From: Raphanus sativus
Taxonomy: Eukaryota; Streptophyta; Magnoliopsida; Brassicales; Brassicaceae
Reading direction: 5' to 3'
Length of the DNA stretch: 64,000 nt
NCBI RefSeq assembly: GCF_000801105.2
Contig: NC_079516.1
Location: 9,176,001 to 9,240,000 of the forward strand
Part shown: one piece after another, positions 1 to 10,328 of the stretch
How the letters are laid out: every line of letters begins with the position of its first letter
Numbering within the stretch: position 1 is the stretch's first letter
Made by a program: the position numbers and the translations under genes
The notes under the pieces: generated by a model
Seen by the model: the letters and a program-made list of their open reading frames with translations, nothing else
Told to the model about the DNA's origin: nothing
Database searches by the model: none

Positions 1-640
1 CCAGTAAAATGCATTTCGATTCTACATGTTGCATACAAAATAGAAACGGTGAAAATGTAGATGCAATCTAAAGACCATCTAACATAATTCTCAAATTTTG
101 ATATGTTTATGCCTTCATGGAAGAGGGTAATTGTTTTTCCAATGTCAACACCAATCATGCATAAACTAAACATTATTAACGAATCATTAAACTCTGTACA
201 GAAATATAAATCCTATTATTAATTAACACATTATGTGATATTAAATTGTACAATATAAAACCAGAGTGCCAAGAAGATGCATTTCCATTCTATTTACGAT
301 AGTAAGAATAGAAACATGGAAAATGTAGCTAGTTGCAATCGAAAGTAGTCATATATAATATAATAGAAATTTTGAAATGTCTATGATTGAATGGAAGTAG
401 TCAATGTTTTCCCCAATGTCAACCTAAATATTCCATAACTTAAACCCTATCCACTAATCACTAAACTCTACACCGAAATATAAACCTAATTCAAATATCA
501 AAATATGAAAATAGTAAATATTGGTAATGAATTCAGAAACTAGAGTAGGTGATATTAAACCGTCTAGTTTAGTATAAGAATGCAAATAAGATGAAATTTT
601 ATTCTACGTGAGTCAGACATAATAGAAACAGGAAAATGTA
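1..640. repeat. Degenerate tandem repeat, about 275-bp unit
   Basis: Two diverged copies, plus the start of a third, lie head to tail. Each contains in order a GATGCATTTCNATTCTA-like stretch, an AATAGAAAC block, a CAATGTCAAC block and an ATTAAACTCTRYAC-RGAAATATAAA block. The copies begin near 1, near 275 and near 580. Substitutions and small indels are many, so the array is old. No coding potential is seen. Confidence 0.6.
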
Positions 641-760
641 CTTTTCAGAATGAACGTATTTTTTAGAAGCTGGCGTTATGGATGAGAAAGACGATGAGGT
701 ATTTGATGGAATAAACGACCAAAAATGTGTAGAGCTATTTTATATGAAAGAATATTTCCT

Positions 761-786
761 CACACACACACACACACACACACACA
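761..786. repeat. (CA)n microsatellite
   Basis: An uninterrupted run of 13 CA dinucleotides. A shorter CA run lies at about 4079-4094. The open frame running through this stretch is a by-product of the repeat. Between 640 and 1640 I see nothing else except AT-rich sequence. Confidence 0.95.
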
Positions 787-1640
787 TATTTTCAGGTTTC
801 ACCGGTTGCGTGAAGGATCGTTATTATATAAAGCTAATACCAAGTATATGAATGTTAGAAAAATTGGTTATACAGTGAATTATACATTTTGCGTTATAGA
901 GCCCAACATACTCTTCTAAAAACAAATTAACAGAGCTCTCATATCAATACTATAAAACATGATCATGACCAATTGATAAATGTTTAATCCAACAATTATT
1001 CTTCTATATATTATAACTTAACCTACTTGATTAAATAAACCAAATATTTTGGAAGTTGTAACCTTTATGTCCATGATGCTCGGGCTCCAAAGCTACTTTT
1101 TTAACGGTTTGATGGATATTGTGATCACACATCAGCATGAGATATAAATGTTAATAACCAAATCTAGGTTTTCTTTTAACAATTGGGCAATGAGTCATGA
1201 TTTTAAAATGTATAAAATTAAACTGGTTTTAACAACTACAGTTGGTCTTTTTATTTTCACTGGGTCGAAATTTACAAACCCATTTATAATTGCATAAAAA
1301 ATTATTATGGGTAATAATAACGTTTTATAGATCATTATATATGAAATCAAAATTATGAAAATTTAATTAAAAATATAATTATATTATTTTATTACTAATT
1401 GATTACTAAACAAAAAATTTGTTATTTTTGGAAAAAAAAATAATAACTGTTTAGGAATAAAATTCAAAATTAATGTGTGAAATAACTATGGCAAAATTCA
1501 ATAAAATTATCAAAACCTTTTACTAATAATCTTAAAAATATTATACATAAATATGATTATAAAAACCACATATATGATTACAAAAAAATACAGATATGAA
1601 AAATAAATTTTTAAAACAAATTTTAAAACAAAAATTATAT

Positions 1641-1950
1641 CCACTCTTTGAAAGAGTGGATCAAAATCTAGTATTCTATTAAATTAGAAAAATTATCTAT
1701 TTTCTAAGAGCGGATCAAAATCTAGTATTCTGTTAAATTAAAAACATTATCTATTCTCTACTGATATATGTTTATTCCAATTATTATTTTACTTTATTTA
1801 AAGATAAAATTAATTATAATAGATTTTGATTAAGATTTATACAAATATGATTACAAAGAAAAAAACATAAATATGATTATAATGAAAAACATAAAAATGA
1901 AAATTAATTTTCTAAAAAAATTGAAAAAGAAAAAATATACCAGAATCTAG
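1641..1950 (+). mobile_element. Tandem Helitron 3' termini
   Basis: Three successive sequences look like Helitron 3' ends. The first has a stem CCACTCTTT/AAAGAGTGG followed by ATCAAAATCTAG and a T (CTAG at 1668-1671). The second ends GCGGATCAAAATCTAG (CTAG 1722-1725). The third ends CCAGAATCTAG (1947-1950). After the first two, an ATTCTRTTAAATTA stretch resembles a Helitron 5' end, so short elements seem to be joined end to end. The Helitron hallmark (insertion between A and T, 3' CTRR after a hairpin) is established; assignment of these copies is by pattern. Confidence 0.6.
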
Positions 1951-2152
1951 TTTTCTTTTAAACAAGCCACTCTGCGGGCTCATAACTTTTTTTTTTACTT
2001 TTTCCACTTGCCAATTACAATCTACAATTAGTAATAAATAAATTAAAAAAAAAAACTATTCATCGTGTCTGATGTGACTGTGACCATTACATGCTTTAGT
2101 TACCTTTCCTCTACTCCACACGTTTCGACAAACGCGCCGCCGTGAAAAAAAA

Positions 2153-3780
2153 ATGCAGAACGGAGCACACGTCGCGAAGGAGCAACCAAGACTCACTCTC
2201 TACATAATCCTCACCACAGCCTTCCTCTCTCTCTTCTTCCTCCTCTCCCTCTCCTCCTCCTCCTCCTCCTCCCACTCCTCACCTCCCTACACCGGATCCA
2301 ACAACCTCCGACCCGACCCGAGACTCTTCCCTTCCTCCTCCAACATCGCCGCCGACACATCCCCCCCTTCCGTCGCCTACCTCATCTCCGGATCCTCCGG
2401 CGACTCCCCCCGCATCCTCCGCCTCCTCTTCGCCGCGTACCACCCGAGGAACCGCTACCTTCTCCATCTCGACAGCTTGGCGACGCAGTCCGAGCGAGAT
2501 CGGCTCGCTCTGACGGTGGGAGATGTTCCCATCTTCCGAGCTGCGAGGAACGTCGATGTTGTCGGGAAGCCTGATTTCGCGTACCGGAGAGGTTCGTCTC
2601 CGATGGCGGCCACGCTTCACGGCGCTTCGATTCTGCTGAGATTGTCCGGGGCGTGGGATTGGTTCGTTGATCTCAGTGTTGACGAGTACCCTCTCGTTAC
2701 TCAAGATGGTCAGATCTTTTATTTTAATGATCTTTGTTATGTTGTGTTGTGTGTTTGATTGTGAGTTTGTTTGTTTGTGCAGAGCTACTTCACATTTTGT
2801 CGCATTTGCCTAAGGACTTGAACTTTGTGAACCACACTAGCTACATTGGCTGGAAAGAGTAAGGTTTTTTACTTCTATTGTGTTCCGTTTTAGAGAACCT
2901 TTTTAAGTGAATTTTTTTTTGGGTTTGGTTTTCTGGTTAGATCGAGGAGGTTGAAGCCAGTGATTGTGGACCCAGGGCTTTACCTTGTGGAGAAAACGGA
3001 TATGTTCTTTGCTTCACAGAAACGAGAGCTGCCTAAGGCTTTCAAGCTATTCTCAGGTCACATTACATTTTACTCTTCGTTTCTTATTCTGTGTGTTTCT
3101 TCATTTATTGGTACTTCATTAATCACCTTGTTTGTTGGTGCAGTGAGTTTAATTGCATAGTATTGGCATGTAGTTGTATTGACAAAGCTGAAAAGGGAGT
3201 GGCTTTAAGTCCTTTGGTGTTTAAACTAACTGCGATAATCTCTTTATATGCAGGTCCATCTTTCTCCATCTTAAGCCGCAGTTTCATCGAGCACTGTGTC
3301 TTGGGCACTGACAACTTCCCTCGGACTCTACTCATGTACTTGTCCAACACACCTGCTTCCATCTCCAACTACTTCCCAACTATCCTCTGCAACTCGAATC
3401 TCTTCAAAAAGACCATCATCAACAACAACTTACTCTACCTACCTTCTAACGACACTTCTAAAGAAAGACACCATCATCATCAGCTTGATCCCAAAGAGTT
3501 CACGGAAATGGTTCAATCAGGAGCAGCGTTTGCAAGAGTGTCGAGGTTCGATGACCCTATCCTTGATCGCATAGATCATGAGCTTCTGGGACGCACATCT
3601 GGTGAAGTTGTGCCTGGTGGCTGGTGTTTGGGAGATTCTGGTGACGACAAGAGCTTGTGTTCTGTCTGGGGAGACTCGGGTATTCTTAGGCCCGGTTCTG
3701 GTTCGGAGAGGCTGGAGAGACGGATTGTTGAGTTATTGTCAAATGATTGGTTCAGATTGCACCAATGCATATCTGAGTGA
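2153..3780 (+). CDS. GT14 family glycosyltransferase (beta-glucuronosyltransferase-like)
   Basis: Four exons, 2153-2708, 2783-2858, 2941-3056 and 3254-3780, joined by GT-AG introns, give 424 residues. The N-terminus (residues about 14-34) is a single hydrophobic membrane anchor followed by a Ser run, as expected for a Golgi type II glycosyltransferase. The Branch/DUF266-type domain follows: AYLISGSSGD, HLDSLA, LVTQDELLHILSHLPKDLNF, SYIGWKESRRLKPVIVDPGL, and the LGTDNFPRTLLMYLSNTP segment near the fourth exon start. Arabidopsis relatives (GLCAT14A-C) add glucuronic acid to arabinogalactan-protein glycans; from memory the closest locus is At3g24040. The usual LSASDYPL segment reads LSVDEYPL here. 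It converges on the dirigent gene with 362 bp between stop codons. Family assignment is firm; the exact substrate is inferred. Confidence 0.93.
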
Positions 3781-4142
3781 TCATCTTTTGCCATACCTTC
3801 AACAGAGTATATAGTTGGCCACGGACAATGGTGTTTACCGGTTTTATTTATGTTTCACATGTAATCTTGTGACAGTTTGAGTTTGTTGATTCATTGGTGA
3901 ACATCTCAGCCTTTTTGTTGTCTGTCATCTCAACTGGGAAATGTAAGGACTCGGTTCAATTGAATGTTTGGTTAAGTCTTAACCGGTGTTTAATCCTGGG
4001 TTTATGAAATATAATTCTTATATTTATAAATTTCAGAGATTTCTGTGATGTAAATACAACAAACAAAACAAGAACATTCACACACACACACACATGCACA
4101 AAGGTTTTAAAGTCTTCAGGTAAGGCTCCTTTTATGTTCTGC

Positions 4143-4883
4143 TTAGTACTTAAGATGGACAATGATCCTCAGCAAAGACTCTGCTCCGTCCACAAAATGT
4201 TGACCCGATGGAATCAATGGCCTGACCTCTGCAAACCCACAAGCGTTCTTGAACTTACCTGTTCCTCCAGTCACTGACAGATGAGACATGGCGCTTCCTA
4301 TCCTATAAATCCCATAGAAGTTGAGGTTGTCATTGTACTCTCCACCTTCAAGCATAGCTGTGAAAGCCATCATCTGTGTGCTTCCATCTCCAGAGCTTGC
4401 AACGTACACTCCTTGAGCTTTACCAAGCGGCTGAGAACCCAAGTCAGGACCAGATGTGAGTATGTCATCGATGACTGTTATGGTGCCAAACCCAAGACTG
4501 AGTCCATCAGGACCAAGCTGAGTCTGGATCCCGTTCAAGTTCTGACCAGAGTAAGCAGTACCGGACAAGCCTGTCCCAAGAGGTACACCGTTGATACCGT
4601 TAACCGTTGGGAGGGCACCGTTTGCATTTGGTATGGCTATACCGTTCTCAGGAGGAGTGAAACCAATTTGCTTGGCGAAAGGAACTTGACCGTTGTATAT
4701 GTTCCCGAGCAAACCTGTGATGGGCCTCGCCGTGGGGCTGCCTCCTCCAAGTATGTCGTGCATGTAGAGTTCGAAAATTGGGTCTTCAGGTGCAGGATCA
4801 AGTGCTGCTGCGAGAACAGAAACTGTGAACAAGAAGATTGCTGTTAAAAGCAAGAATGGTGATTGCTTGATCATCATCATCAT
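4143..4883 (-). CDS. Dirigent family protein (ESB1-like type)
   Basis: A single exon of 246 codons. The protein opens with four consecutive Met codons and a hydrophobic signal peptide ending near Ala25-Ala27, so it is secreted to the apoplast. A Gly/Asn/Pro-rich linker (about residues 30-125) precedes a dirigent beta-barrel domain (GFGTITVIDDILTSGPDLGS, GKAQGVYVASS, AFTAMLEGGEYNDNLNFYGI, LSVTGGTGKFKNACGFAEVR). The long linker places it with the ESB1/DIR10-like subfamily, which guides lignin deposition in the Casparian strip; from memory the Arabidopsis counterpart is At3g24020 (DIR16). No intron is seen and the frame is intact. A TATA-like CTATTTAAAC lies about 70 bp upstream. Family is certain; the Casparian strip role is inferred from relatives. 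Confidence 0.93.
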   Translation of the reverse strand: MMMMIKQSPFLLLTAIFLFTVSVLAAALDPAPEDPIFELYMHDILGGGSPTARPITGLLGNIYNGQVPFAKQIGFTPPENGIAIPNANGALPTVNGINGVPLGTGLSGTAYSGQNLNGIQTQLGPDGLSLGFGTITVIDDILTSGPDLGSQPLGKAQGVYVASSGDGSTQMMAFTAMLEGGEYNDNLNFYGIYRIGSAMSHLSVTGGTGKFKNACGFAEVRPLIPSGQHFVDGAESLLRIIVHLKY

Positions 4884-4951
4884 GGAACGGTAGTGTGTTG
4901 GAAGAAGGATATTAAAGATTTTTTGATGAATATGTGAGATGTGGGCAATGG

Positions 4952-4962
4952 TGTTTAAATAG
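4952..4962 (-). promoter_or_regulatory. TATA-like box of the dirigent gene
   Basis: On the minus strand the sequence reads CTATTTAAAC, about 70 bp before the first ATG. This leaves a short 5' leader of roughly 40 bp. It is assigned by motif and spacing only. Confidence 0.5.
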
Positions 4963-5402
4963 AGAGGTGGTGATTGTGAAGTTGTTGTGTTTATGGCCTT
5001 TGTGTAGTTGTTGTGTTATATCTCGAGCGTCATAAACTAGCTGTAGATTAGTTTTGGTGGTTTAGTTGAATGATTAGGATATTTAGCCATGGTTGAGTGC
5101 AATAAAATGAGAAACAAACATTACTAAAATGATATCTGGCTAAAATCAAGCATCCTTATATCGTAATTTTGTTGGGTTCTGTTACAATGTATATGATCAC
5201 ATTTTCAAGTTTTTGTAATTTGACCAAGTTCTTGTCATAGACTAAAGATTATGCCAACACAGTGACAAAAAAAAACAGAAATGAACAATGATGATGTAGA
5301 ATTTTTGAACCTCACAGGTTATTTTTGTTGACGCAATCTTCCTCGAGAAAAGCTCGAAAGCTATTTTGAAATCTGGTTTATGTTTGTTATATTATTCTTT
5401 TT

Positions 5403-5770
5403 ATATTTTATTTGTTCTCTATTTTAATAGTTTATTTTGCAAACAATATAATTCCCACCCTTCCAAAAAATTCACTTAAACATTTTTCATAAATATTAAA
5501 AAAATAAAATGCATTTATGTTTTTATTAATTACATATATTTAATCAATAATATTTGAGATAAATAATTTATTTATAGAATTAATATATTTTATTTGTTCT
5601 CTATTTTAATCGTTTATTTTGCAAACAATATAATTTCCACCCTTCCACAAAAATTCACTTAAACATTTTTCATAAATATTTAAAAAATGAAATGCATTTA
5701 TATTTTTATTAATTACATATATTTAATCAATAATATTTGAGATAAATATTTTATTTATAAAATTAATATT
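5403..5770. repeat. Direct tandem duplication, 182-bp period
   Basis: Two adjacent copies (from 5403 and from 5585) share nearly all bases, including TTTGTTCTCTATTTTAAT, GCAAACAATATAATT, CCACCCTTCCA and AATCAATAATATTTGAGATA. They differ by scattered substitutions and 1-2 base indels. The sequence is AT-rich with no reading frame. From 4970 to 5400 only ordinary upstream sequence is seen. Confidence 0.85.
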
Positions 5771-5913
5771 AAATTGAAAGTAAATATAAATTGCATAAAA
5801 GTTCTAAAACACACTTTTAATATATCAAGAAAAAATGTGTGCATTACATCAAGAAACCATTTAATCTGAAAAAACTCAAGGAGTAAGTTAACTTGTGTGT
5901 GCATTATAACAAT

Positions 5914-6003
5914 GACACGTGGAAAACGAAGAGCCGTCTGATTCAAAATATATCCGTTGCAATACATCCCGTTGCGATACAGAAATAAAAGCGTGTATAT
6001 ATA
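5914..6003 (+). promoter_or_regulatory. Promoter-like stretch: G-box and TATA
   Basis: A G-box (CACGTG at 5916-5921, inside ACACGTGG) is followed about 75 bp later by TATATATA (5995-6003). Downstream is a CT-rich leader (TTTTCTCTCAAAATTTTCTC near 6045-6068). This arrangement is typical of an RNA polymerase II promoter with initiation near 6030. Teloboxes in the next intron (TTAGGG near 6196 and 6240) are common in the first introns of highly transcribed plant genes. Confidence 0.5.
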
Positions 6004-6029
6004 TCACAGAGGCAAACGTTTCCACGATT

Positions 6030-9000
6030 CTTGACCTTTTAGAGTTTTCTCTCAAAATTTTCTCTCTCAATAAAACTGGAGAAAATATTTTTCGAAGATT
6101 TTTACAAGCGGAAGTTCACGACGTTCTTAAAATAGTAAGCCTTTTTACTCGATTGATCGTGATTTTCTTCTCTGGGTTCCGTTAATATCTTGTTGTTTAG
6201 GGTTCGATGCGATCGGGTGCGTTTTTACGATTTTTGTTTTAGGGTTTTAAAATTTTCTTAATCATTCCTTTAGTTATTGTTGTAGTGATTTTGGAAAAGC
6301 GCTTGAATCTGCCGTGGAATCATCGTTGAGGTAACGCCTCTCTCTACGCAAATTGTTTTTGTTCGGATCACGACCAGCAATTGAAGACATGAGCCATCTT
6401 TTTGGAACCATGATATTTTGATTCACAGTATAACTCAGAACTTGATCTCGCTTTAGATTTGGGCTACTTGATGTTCTGTTAATGGATACTATCTATATAC
6501 TAACTTCAAATTGGTTTATGTACATATACGTTTATGAGTTCAAAGATTGTTTCTTTTCACTGTGTAAGTAAGTAATAATCTCACTCACTTTAGCCTCTCT
6601 CTCTGTTTACAGCATGTGGGGTGTGGAGAAACCATCATTCACAGATTGAAGATAGGTGTGAAGCTTCGACTTGAACGGCTAAAGAAGTAGCAACGACAAA
6701 GAAAAAAAAACAGATAAGTTTGTTTACTGCTTTTGTCTTTATGTTTCCTTCTCTTTATTGCTTTTGTTTAGGTTTTATCGAACCTAAGAGATTAAGGTAG
6801 ACAATCTTCTGCTGACGCTTCTTGCTTTTGTTCCAAAAAGATCACGGGCAGACACTAATCTAATGGTGTTCTAGCCAGATTCTTATTTTGGGGACATTGT
6901 CCCTAGTCCCTGTTGCGTGAAAGCTTAGTCCCGGAGGAAATTTAAACTCATCTCCCTAGAAACTATTTGTTGGTAGTGGCATAGTGCATGTGTAATGTAA
7001 GCAAAGACATGTTTGGGGGATGGAAAGTAGAACATACTTTTAGTACCCACGGCTTTATAAAGACAACCATCGGCTTAATAAGAAGTCTTTGGACAGAGAC
7101 TGTGACTAAAAACGTATTCATCACACTAGTACGTACCCACGGCTAGCAAGAAAGTCTATTGACAAAGACTGTGATTGAAAACATACTCTAGTACCCACAG
7201 CTTATACAAAAACAACCATCGGCTTTAAAAAAAAAAGTCTTTAGACAGAAAATAGCTATGTCTAGCTATGAAATTGATGGATGGATAAAGAGACCGTCGG
7301 CTATGGATTGGTTTTGAGCTTGTTGGATGGAAATAACAATCACAAGTCATGAAAACTAATCGTCCCGAGTCCCGTTGTGTGAAATAAGGATCATAAAAGT
7401 TAATGGGAAAATCTTTGCTACCCATGGCTTTGTTACTATTGGAATGTACGGTTTGAGAGAGAAAGTCTTCAGACAAAGACTTTAAATCTAACCACATCCA
7501 TTGCTGCTTACCCACAGCTCCATGAAGCAAAAAATGTGATAAAACTTAGTACCCACGGCTTAAAATAACAAGTCTTTAGACAGAGACTCTGATTGAATAA
7601 ACGATGTTTGATGTTTTGAGGATGCCAAGTGTGATAAAACTTAGCACCACGGCTTAAAATAACAAGTCTTTAGACAGAGACTCTGATTGAATAAACGTTC
7701 ATTACGTCAGTACCCACGGATTGCAAGAAAATCTTGAGACCGAAACTTTGAATCATCAAATTAGTACCCATGGCTTGCAAAAAAATCTTTAGACAAAGAC
7801 TGTGAATACAATATCTTCTTCACACTAGTACTCACGGCTTGCAAAAAGGGTTTTAGACAAAGACTGATCACATTTGTACCCACGGCTTATGAAAAGTATT
7901 AGGACAAAGTCAGGTAACTGAATATGAATGCATAAAGACAAAGTCTTGCCAAAAAGGTCTTTAGACACAGACAATGAATGAAAACGTCTTATTCAAGTTT
8001 GTATTCATCACATTAGTACCCACGGCTTGCAAAAAGAGTTTTAGACAAACTCATACTGTGATTGAGTATGTCTTCACAACATGAGTACCCTCGGCTTGCA
8101 AAAAGGGTTTAGACAAAAGACTGTGACTGAAAGCGTATTCATCACACGTGTACCCACATCTTTTGCAAAAAAGGTCTTTAGAAACAGATCAGAACGTCTT
8201 ATCATACCCACGGCTTGCAAGAAAGGTCTTTAGAAAAGAGACTGTGATTGAAAACTTTTTCATCACATTTGTACCCACGTCTTTGCAAAAAGTTTTAGAC
8301 AGAGGCTATGAGATCATCTCAATGGCTTCAAACAATCCAAACAAAGACTGTGAATTGATTTTGAACTTTCTGAATGGAAACAACAACGACCACTGGTTAT
8401 GAAGAGTCACTGGAAAATATTGCTACCCACGGCTTTATGAATTGGTTTAGATAATATTGAATCAAAACCAAATCCATTGCTTACGCACGTCTCTATGAAG
8501 CAAATGATGTTTGGGGATGCAAAGTATGACAAAACTTTAGCACCAATGGCTTACCAAACAAGTCTTTTGAAAAAGACTGTGATTGTAAACGTAATTAGTA
8601 CCCACGGCTTACCAAAAGTCTTTAAGACTCATTGAAAATGTGTTCATTGGAATAGTATAGTACCCACGGTTTAGACAAAGACTGTGAGTGAACACCTCTT
8701 CATCACATTTGTGAAGAATCTTACGACAATAGTTCTACTTATGCCCAGTGGCTTAACGAAGTCTTGAGACAGAGACAGAGACTATGTATAGACAAATAGA
8801 ACGACCAACGGCTGAAAAGAGTTGTTAAACATACTATGAATCAAAAACAGAGTCCTTACTGACGACAAGCCTTGTCAAAGCATTTAGAAAAGGACTACAC
8901 ATCAGTTTTTTGGCTTGTTGGATGGGAAACGTAGCCAATGGTCTAAAACCAAGTCTTTAAGGCAGAAGACTATAAACCAAATATTGTTTTAGCTTGCTGG

Positions 9001-9345
9001 ATGGTTAAAACGACAGACAGCTTATACCAAGTCTAAGACAGTATGAACCAAGAATGAGTTGGTTTTTGGCTTGTTGGATGGTAAAAACGGCCAACAACGT
9101 AACCAAGTCTTGAGACAGAGACTGTGAACCAAAATTTGGAATTGGTTTTTGGATGGTAAAACCGACCAATAGCATAAAGAAGGGTCTTTACACAAAGACT
9201 GTGATTGAAAGCGTATTCATGACATTAGTACCCACAGCTTTGCAAGAAAGTCTTTAGACAAAGACTGTGAGTAAACACTTCTTCATCACATTAGTACTCG
9301 GGCTTGAAAAGGTCTTTAAACAAAGACTAAGAGCTTACACCATGA
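6030..9345 (+). ncRNA. Candidate spliced long noncoding RNA with hairpin repeats
   Basis: There is no long open frame here, yet the start looks like a real gene. A promoter-like region is followed by apparent noncoding exons: about 6030-6134 (donor GTAAGC), 6286-6330 (acceptor TTGTTGTAG, donor GTAACG), and one starting at 6613 after TTTACAG. Downstream, 6.95-9.35 kb is an array of hairpin-bearing repeats described separately. The next good acceptor (TTTCCTCAG at 9452-9460) opens onto an MCM6-like fragment. I do not recognise the RNA. GUT15/CR20-type plant noncoding RNAs are one comparison worth making, but I have no sequence evidence for that identity. Exon ends and transcript limits are inferred from splice motifs only. 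Confidence 0.45.
6950..9345 (+). repeat. Degenerate array of hairpin-containing repeats
   Basis: More than 20 imperfect copies of a 55-65 bp unit occur. The consensus is TTAGTACCCACGGCTTGC, a short A run, then AGTCTTTAGACAAAGACT, then GTGATTGAAAACGT and TTCATCACA. The 18-base core folds on itself: AGTCTTT pairs with AAAGACT around an AGAC loop. Clear copies start near 7042, 7132, 7547, 7762, 8014, 8082, 8204, 8597 and 9225. A second subfamily (GGCTTGTTGGATGG, then CCAANGGC, then AAGTCTTNAGACAGAGACT) dominates 8900-9170 and also appears near 7310. The core stays pairable in many diverged copies, for example GTCTTT with AGAGAC using a U-G pair. Confidence 0.85.
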
Positions 9346-9517
9346 ACCAAAAATAACATTATTCCTTATTTATTCCACTTATAGGGTAAAAAAGTTCACA
9401 AGGTAAACTATGAAGTATTTTGTGTCAACTAAAGACTAATTAGTTATGATTTCCTCAGGTTTTGTATGGTGCTTCAGAAGACTCAGAGAGACGATTTCAA
9501 GTGTATCAAAATTCTTT

Positions 9518-10213
9518 GAAGCCATGGAACAGCAAACAATAAGCATCACGAAAGCTGGGATTCAAGCAACCTTGGAAGCAGTTGTTTAAGAGTCATTTAG
9601 AAACTCTGGTGATTCTGTAACCATTCTCTCGTTTCTTTCTTTTTTACTGCAAGTTATCAAAATATTCTTTATCACTGAACTTTGTTTTTCCAGGTGAAAC
9701 TGAGTCGTGTTCTTTTAGCTGTCAAACTTTTAAAAACTTCAGTTATCAAAGGTAATTTCCTTTTCTTTACTTATCTCTTGATTTCTCCCAAAATCTCAGT
9801 CACATATTCATTTCTCTTATCCAGTGTTAATTCAGGGGATATCGATCTTTCAGAGTATCAATATGCGACACAGATGAAGTCGAAAATCCTGGTAATGGAG
9901 ATGACGATCAACAGAACGGTGCAGCCGAGTCAGCTCCTGCTACTGCAGGTAGTTAAGCACCGTTAATTATGATACTCTGAGTCACTTAAGAACCATAAAC
10001 AAACATCATCAACAGATAATGGAGCAGCAGCTCTGTTGAAAGAATCACACAGGCCTTAAGTCATTCGCCTTAGACAACACGAAGAAACTGTAAACAAAGA
10101 CAGCAAGCACCCTTCAGTTCTCGCAACTCGTGATACAAATTAACTCTTGTTCTTCCTTAGGTTCTGAAGAGCAAGTCAAACTTGAAATCAAGAAACTCAG
10201 AGCCATTATTGAG
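9518..10213 (+). pseudogene. MCM6-like gene fragment
   Basis: Positions 9518-9580 translate to EAMEQQTISITKAGIQATL, the conserved segment before the MCM arginine finger that is characteristic of MCM6 helicase subunits. It then runs into TTGTTTAAG, so the frame stops. Further on, 9838-9861 gives DIDLSEYQ, and a shifted frame at 9887-9950 gives an acidic, Gln/Asn-rich stretch. Positions 10163-10213 give SEEQVKLEIKKLRAIIE, resembling the MCM6 C-terminal helix. The pieces are in family order but separated by shifted frames and intron-like gaps with GT-AG edges. The first piece is convincing; the later ones are suggestive. It cannot encode a working helicase. Confidence 0.6.
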
Positions 10214-10328
10214 GTAAATCCTATCCAAAACGATAACTGTAGGTGAAGATTATATCAGAATTTTATGTTTCTGCATCACTAGAACCTTATTATCTTTAGT
10301 TTGATTCTTCTACATATGATACTTCTTT

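Noticed and set aside
2279..2704. Long minus-strand open frame opposite GT14 exon 1
   Set aside because: Its Arg/Gly-rich content is the complement of a Ser/Pro-rich, GC-rich exon; no domain and no gene structure.
4281..4847. 188-codon plus-strand frame inside the dirigent gene
   Set aside because: Antisense shadow of an intact conserved gene with no recognisable product.
6950..9345. CRISPR array
   Set aside because: Plant nuclear context, highly degenerate repeats and no uniform spacers.
6950..9345. snoRNA cluster or miRNA precursors in the hairpin array
   Set aside because: No consistent C/D or H/ACA boxes, and 7-bp stems are far too short for miRNA precursors.
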